Shown here piece by piece: positions 59,140-64,000 of a DNA stretch of 64,000 nt (its first letter is position 1; the number at the start of each line of letters is the position of its first letter). The DNA comes from Dermanyssus gallinae (Eukaryota > Arthropoda > Arachnida > Mesostigmata > Dermanyssidae), in NCBI GenBank assembly GCA_003439945.1, contig QVRM01005626.1:1-64000 (forward strand), in the 5' to 3' direction. Made by a program: the position numbers and the translations under genes. Below the pieces are notes generated by a model. That model saw only the letters and a program-made list of their open reading frames with translations. It ran no database searches and was not told the DNA's origin.

Positions 59140-60310
59140 CCGCGCTGCGTGGGACTCGGCCCCGACGGCTGGATCTTGTTCCGTCGAGATCCATACCAAC
59201 TTAACACACCTTCCCCTTTAAGCTTTGCACTCTGTTAGCCCGCATCTTCATTTAATAGTGCTACGGACTGACAGGAGCTGTGGCTTGTGCAAATTGAATC
59301 CAGCGGCCGTGGTCATCCCAAATTCCCCACCTTTTTAGATACGTTTTGCCCACTAACCTTTGAACCCGGTCTTCTTTAAACCGAAGCCGTTCTGTCTCAA
59401 GATTAGTCTTCCCTCTCAGCATCTCTTCCGCCAGTGATCTCCCCTTTTTCCAGCTTTGGCCCGAACAGTGCGTAATCCTCAACGCAGGAGCACGCTGCGT
59501 TCTTCAAGGCTCCTGCGTGAAAGTTGCATGCGTGGGCCAGGCTGGAACACCAAACATAGCAATGGACTCTGCGACTGACATGATAAGCCTTCTCTTTGCT
59601 TCCTTGGGCCCTTGAGTGTTGAGCATTAGCCAGGCAGTGTTAGCCGCACTTTTTTCTGCTTTACTACCGCTTGTTTGATGTGAGGGTTACTAGTCATACC
59701 TTGGCCTAGGTAGGCTCCGAGGTATCTTGCTGTTTTTACACTTCTTATCATAATGTTGTCCCACAATAGCCGATTGAATGGATCTTTTTCTGCAAACAAG
59801 AATAATGGTTTCGCTTTTGGCCCGAAGCTCTAATTCAGCCGTAGCCTTGGCCCTTAGTGTAACCGCGACGTCATCAGCGTACGCAATGAGTTCGGTTTCA
59901 GCCCCAGTATAGATCCTTGAGAAACACCCGCAGGCATAGGTTACTCCTTGCCCTTGCACCGCACTGCGCGGCAATCCAGGTACTCTAAGATTAGCCTGAT
60001 AAGATAAGGTAGGAGCTCCTTTTGTCTAAGCGCGTCAACAATGGCTTCCTACGGAAGACTGTCAAAAGCGTTCTTGTCATCCAGCAAGACAGTCAAGAAC
60101 AGGTCTCTGGTCTTTACCGTGGTCGAGCGAACCTCTTCGATACTATCTTGTGTATAGCCGTGAGGACGGTTCTGCGCTTTCTGAACCCGTATTGGGTCTC
60201 CAAATCAAGGCCGTTTTTTCGGCGAAGTCTCTTAGCCTTTTTCAATCAGAGCCTCCACTCCTTTCGCCAGGGTCTTGATGATGCAGATAGGTCTGTACGA
60301 GCCCCCCCCC
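59140..60310 (-). mobile_element. R1-like LINE, RT to 3' end, decayed
   Basis: Minus-strand order: KNGLDLETQYGFRKRRTVLT (RT) at about 60.2 kb, a degenerate palm, ETELIAYADDVAVTLRAKAT (active site) near 59.9 kb, then a C-terminal frame at 59482-59261 with RLRFKEDRVQRLVGKTYLKR. It is followed by a non-coding 3' end shared with 10.6-10.74 kb. A C-run of 10 at 60302-60311 marks its 5' truncation area. Confidence 0.78.
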
Positions 60311-60369
60311 CCATCTCCCCCCTTAAGTATCAAAACAACCTCAGCCTATTTTTAGTAATTTATCAACAC

Positions 60370-61590
60370 TCGGGCCGGGTAAGTTTGTTTATGTTACATC
60401 ACAGTTTTTCGACACAACAATCGATCTAGCGTTTTCCCAGTTCTGCTATGGACCGAACCGCCGGACAAACCGCGGTGTGGTATTTATCACATTTATTCCA
60501 GCATTATTTACATCGATATTCGTCTTGTGGTTCATGGAAGCCCTCCACGTTGCATAGAACGTAGTGAAATCCGTGGGCTGCTAATTTTGGTTCGCCAGTT
60601 TCACATATAAACGTCAAAGGCGCACGTTTGCTGAGATTCCATTGCTTTTGTAGCTCCTCTGTCAGCTGTGGGCCACCTTCCAACACGTGGACCACCCTAT
60701 TTTTGCATGTATTTGAAAGCGCAAAAACCCTATTTACAAAGAAAAACCTTACCCCATCGATTAAACGCAATTCGTCTACTCCCACCTTATCCCATATTAG
60801 TGAAACGCCATATGTGGCGATGGGTGCTATCTGTATCCCAAAAAGAGCTACTGCTGCATCGACCGAAAGCATATGTGGACATTTAATTGCCGCGGATGCG
60901 ATAGTGGCCTTCCTAACCCTCTCCTCGAAAACTACTGCCTTGTGTTGATAAGGTGAGCCCTAGGTATGTGAATTTATTTACAAATTTTAATTATTTTCCC
61001 CTGATTTGAAGAACGTCATCCCTGGCCAGACGGCCGTCCCTTCGGAATTTCATGGCTACTGTCTTTTCCCAATTAACCTTTAAGCCCATTTCATCCATGA
61101 ATGTAACTAGCCGATCCATTGCTTGTTTCACTCTTAAAAGTCTACAACTAAAGATTACTACATCATCTGCGTACATTAAAATTTTAACCCACTCTCGAGT
61201 CCAGCCCGTCCTTATCCGTTCGGGGAGCGCACCCAGGAGAACGGAAAACAGTCCAGGTTTGAATTACCTCCCCCGCAATGCCAACCCCGTTGTCAATCAG
61301 CACCGTGTTTTGTTTTAAGATGCTGATGAGCAATATCAGCATTGCTCCCGGCACTCCCATTTTAGATAGCTCTTCAACTATCTTATCCCTTGGCGCTATG
61401 TCAAACGCCACTTTCAAATCTACAAACACAGTATATAGGCAATTCTTCGGCCTGGACAGAGTATCCCAGATTGCTCCGAGCAGCTCTCCAATTGCTGAGT
61501 GAGTTGACCTTCCCTTCCTAAATCCATACTGTTCCTCTAGTATTACCCCCCTTTCCTCTAAGAAAGACTCCAATCTCCTAGCGCCTCCTC
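60370..61590 (-). mobile_element. LINE of the Cys/His-tailed family, longest copy
   Basis: Minus strand from 61573: LEEQYGFRKGRSTHSAIGEL, LYTVFVDLKVAFDIAPRDK (catalytic F-x-D-L-x-x-A-F-D), PGAMLILLISILKQNTVLID, then in another frame LMYADDVVIFSCRLLRVKQA (active site) near 61.17 kb, KVNWEKTVAMKFRRDGRL, and a C-terminus with KVGVDELRLIDGVRFFF, LCNVEGFHEPQDEYRCK, an in-frame TAA, and CWNKCDKYH. It is homologous to copies at 24.5-26.2 and 30.6-31.2 kb. The 5' part is missing. Confidence 0.82.
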
Positions 61591-61599
61591 CCTGTTTAC

Positions 61600-61745
61600 T
61601 AGCTTGACGTTCTTACCCAATTAAAGTGAATGGGGGTTTTGCCCCTCGTTCCATTGGAAAAAGCTATTTTCTCGCCGAGTTGTACCCCTTATTCAGTTTA
61701 ACGTTTTCTTGTTTGGCGCACCAATTATAACACCCTGTATATATA
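61600..61745. mobile_element. Remnant of a CACCCTGTA-ended DNA element
   Basis: The block CCATTGGAAAAAGCTATTTT resembles the foldback right arm near 5535 and 57061, and ACACCCTGTATATATA closes it as in the foldback copies, but the middle is different. A facing TAGGGTGTCC end follows at 61748. Confidence 0.45.
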
Positions 61746-61747
61746 CA

Positions 61748-62100
61748 TAGGGTGTCCACATAACCAGAGTGCCTCTTTCAAAGGACTCCTTGCAACTGGG
61801 TAGAGCTGTCAGATTTAAAAACGATGCGTCACTCAATTGAGTGACTCGTAGAGATTGTGAAAATTTGTCATGAATAGGGAGACTGTGCAGGCATGGCGAG
61901 CTCTTCATGCAATTTACGTTCGACATGACCGGCCATCAGCTCAATCCTTCAGACTATCAAAAAAAACTTTCTGGGCTGACTCTCAGCCAAGATTCATCGT
62001 CCATGGGACCTCACCTATGTGTCTCTTCCGGTTGCAAGTAGCGGAATGCACCACGCCACCGGACTCGACCCTTCAGACTATCAGAAAAGGCTAAACTTTA
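61748..62100 (-). mobile_element. SINE type 2 fragment next to a GGGTGT element end
   Basis: CAGCCAAGATTCATCGTCCA and ACCTATGTGTCTCTTCCGGT match the tail and tRNA-like head of the SINE at 55.6-55.8 kb, but the box B part between them is deleted. Confidence 0.5.
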
Positions 62101-62111
62101 CCACTTGGACT

Positions 62112-62149
<38 letters not shown>
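62112..62149. repeat. (TA)n microsatellite
   Basis: Pure TA run about 80 bp upstream of exon B7b. Confidence 0.9.
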
Positions 62150-62152
<3 letters not shown>

Positions 62153-62228
62153 TTTTTTTTCTTTACTTAATTTGTTTAGTACAAAATAAAGCGCTACAAC
62201 ATATACTAATGTCTAAGTACCTTTTCAG

Positions 62229-62376
62229 GACTTACTCCTGAGCTTCTCCAAGCTTCGGGAACTGGGCTCTATTTTTAATCTATCCGTGCTTCCTTCGGTT
62301 ACACTGCATCGTACCACCTACAACGGAATAATCAGACGGTTTACAATCGCCCTAAACTACTCTACTCAAAAATCAG
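62229..62376 (+). CDS. FN3-array gene, exon B7b (second half of split FN3)
   Basis: 148 nt, phase 0 in (TTTTCAG), phase 1 out (TCAG|GTATAG). About 49 residues start DLLLSFSKLRELGSIFNLSV, with the Tyr of the core replaced by Phe, and end RFTIALNYSTQKSG without the C-x3-C motif. It carries the NLS and NYS glycosylation sequons. The phase 1 exit implies more domains beyond the window. Confidence 0.75.
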
Positions 62377-62465
62377 GTATAGACTTTGCATTAATTTGCT
62401 AACAACTAGATAATAACCAGAGCTTGACAAAATATGTCGTTGACTAGGATTTTTAAGAAGGACCC

Positions 62466-62487
62466 TATATATATATATATATATTAA
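62466..62487. repeat. (TA)n microsatellite
   Basis: Short TA run. Confidence 0.8.
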
Positions 62488-63619
62488 GGGCAGCCATTAT
62501 ATATTAGGTTGTCGTTCAAATCGGCAGCGGAACTAACTTGTCTAGAAGTAACAGTGAAGCGCCCAGTGACTATTCAAACCTAGACATGTGTTTGTGGCAG
62601 AAGTAAGTGACAGAAGTCGCTGATTAAGCTACCAGGGCTGTTACAACAGCTTTCTTCTGCAGGCAGCGCCAGCGAATGATTTATCCGCTGGTTGGTCAGA
62701 GGGCGTTCACCTCTGCCAGAATCGCGGCCAGTTACGATTACATAGGCTATGCAGTGCAGTGAACGACCTTGAACGCAGCTGTGCGTCCAGACACAAGAGA
62801 GGTGCACTTAGGCCCATGGACCTAAATGCACGACTGCACGGAAATTGAACAGGGCACAATATGAAGAGGCTACATCCGCTTTATCAATGCCTTAGCCAGT
62901 GTTGAAAATGCCAGGTGTGTTTTTCGTCATACCTGCATCATTTGTACAACCTCGACGGCTCTGCCAAAGGGGTGGTAACGTGGCTCATACGCTCATGTCT
63001 GTAGTTCCACATAACAAAAAAAAGCTCTCCAACTAGACGCAAAACAAAAGCAAACGTACAGAATAGGCCCGCCATTCAGCGGAAAAGAATATTTACTATT
63101 AAGTGATGTGAACACGGTCGATTACACAGCGAATAACACGATTCGCAAAATTATAATTTGTCATCGCCCAAAAACGCCCCCCACATTATGCAATTTTAGA
63201 TACGTAGTGTTATATTATAGCAACGCGCGTACATCTGTGGGATCTACATACTGAATATACTGCTGGACTGCTCATAGTGTATACTCTACAGCACCCGTCC
63301 TACTGTCAAATGAAAAGCAATCTTGACATTGTCTAAATTATCACGCAAATGCTGGATGAATATAATTTATACTTTATAAAAGTATTAAATAAACATTCGA
63401 AAACGGAACACTCAGTGTTGAAACGAAACAGTGTGGACAGCTGTAAATGACAGGCTGGGTTACTGGAAGGTGTGCACACAGTGCGTTCTACAGAAGCTCA
63501 GCAAACCGCAAAGAGCAACACCTGTTCTTGTATCGGTAAAGACTCTCTTTTCAAAGCGGATCTTAAACGGTGACGAGAGTTGGCACTCTGTAGCCTACAC
63601 AGGTCTATCAAGAGCAAAC
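62488..63619 (+). other. Intron without recognisable gene
   Basis: I see no further FN3 exon here. An open frame at 63431-63736 overlaps the SINE and has no FN3 core. Confidence 0.4.
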
Positions 63620-63639
63620 GGACCGAGCTACTTACGCAA

Positions 63640-63865
63640 AGAACGATTCAGCTCCCCGATAACGCGCGTTTACGTCTCCAAAAGAAATGTTTTCAGGCTG
63701 ACACCCTCGGTCATTATTGAACGTCCACAAAACTGATTTCGCATTGCTTCGTGAGACGGGCCCCATAATGTGTAACGGCGGGGCTAGAACCCGTGCCCCT
63801 ATTTGTCTGCTTTGGTCGCAAGATGCACGCGAATGCACCACGCCACGGGACTCGGTAACCCACAT
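63640..63865 (-). mobile_element. tRNA-derived SINE, type 2
   Basis: In minus reading CGTGGCGTGGTGCATTCG is box A-like and GCACGGGTTCTAGCCCC is box B. The following CGAAGCAATGCGAAAT tail is shared with 55.6-55.8 kb. Confidence 0.7.
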
Positions 63866-64000
63866 GTCTCCAAAATCGCACAAAGTGTACTGACCCAGCT
63901 CAAGTAAAAGCACGTTGAGCATCCGCCCCACAGTCCGGACATGTCTTTGATGTCCGGATGAGTCTTTTGATACATGAGATAGTAGAATAGTTGTGCTAAG

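Noticed and set aside
63431..63736. Possible next FN3 exon after B7b
   Set aside because: No L-x-P-x-x-x-Y core, no phase-matched splice pair, and it overlaps a SINE.

Overview
This is a eukaryotic (metazoan) window: no bacterial-style gene packing, GT-AG introns of about 0.4-5 kb with consistent phases, long (TA)n and (TAA)n microsatellites, and many decayed retroelements. R1-clade LINEs are mostly an arthropod lineage, and the tRNA-derived SINEs and LINE mix remind me of ticks and other chelicerates. The species assignment is inference, not seen directly.

Host gene. The only convincing host coding sequence is one large plus-strand gene that runs through the whole window and probably beyond both ends. 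I find 16 small exons encoding fibronectin type III (FN3)-like domains. They come in two exon designs that alternate. 'A' domains are complete in one exon of about 261-288 nt (phase 1 to phase 1). 'B' domains are split over two exons: a first half of about 155-173 nt (phase 1 to 0) and a second half of about 130-151 nt (phase 0 to 1). The order seen is A1, B1a, B1b, A2, B2a, B2b, (gap), B3b, A3, B4a, (gap), B5a, B5b, (gap), B6a, B6b, A4, B7a, B7b. The product would be a long extracellular or adhesive FN3-array protein whose exact identity I do not recognise. Neither the signal peptide nor the C-terminus is in the window. B3b carries a 1-nt frameshift. The three gaps, where A exons and two half-exons are expected, are filled with retroelements.

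Introns. Nearly everything else is mobile DNA. R1-like LINE fragments lie at 1-1.2 kb, 5.6-8.2 kb, 17.6-18.4 kb, 47.4-47.6 kb and 59.1-60.3 kb. A CR1/Jockey-like LINE lies at 11.8-13.5 kb. LINEs with a C-terminal restriction-like endonuclease (RLE; R4/Dong-like, next to TAA/TTA repeats) lie at 1.2-2.9, 14.6-14.9, 26.3-30.4, 41-43.6 and 47.8-50.8 kb. An R2-like LINE with an N-terminal zinc finger lies at 32.5-35.2 kb. Another LINE family, ending in a Cys/His motif, lies at 24.5-26.2, 30.6-31.2 and 60.4-61.6 kb. A non-autonomous LTR element lies at 15.64-17.46 kb.

Two 1.27-kb foldback DNA elements sit in (TA)n tracts (4.34-5.61 and 22.97-24.24 kb), with a half copy at 56.7-57.1 kb. tRNA-derived SINEs, a roughly 300-bp interspersed repeat in three copies and several near-perfect palindromes inside LINE copies complete the picture. 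The most interesting items are the unusual alternating FN3 gene, the nested inverted structure at 22.86-24.45 kb, and the palindromes that look like template-switch scars.
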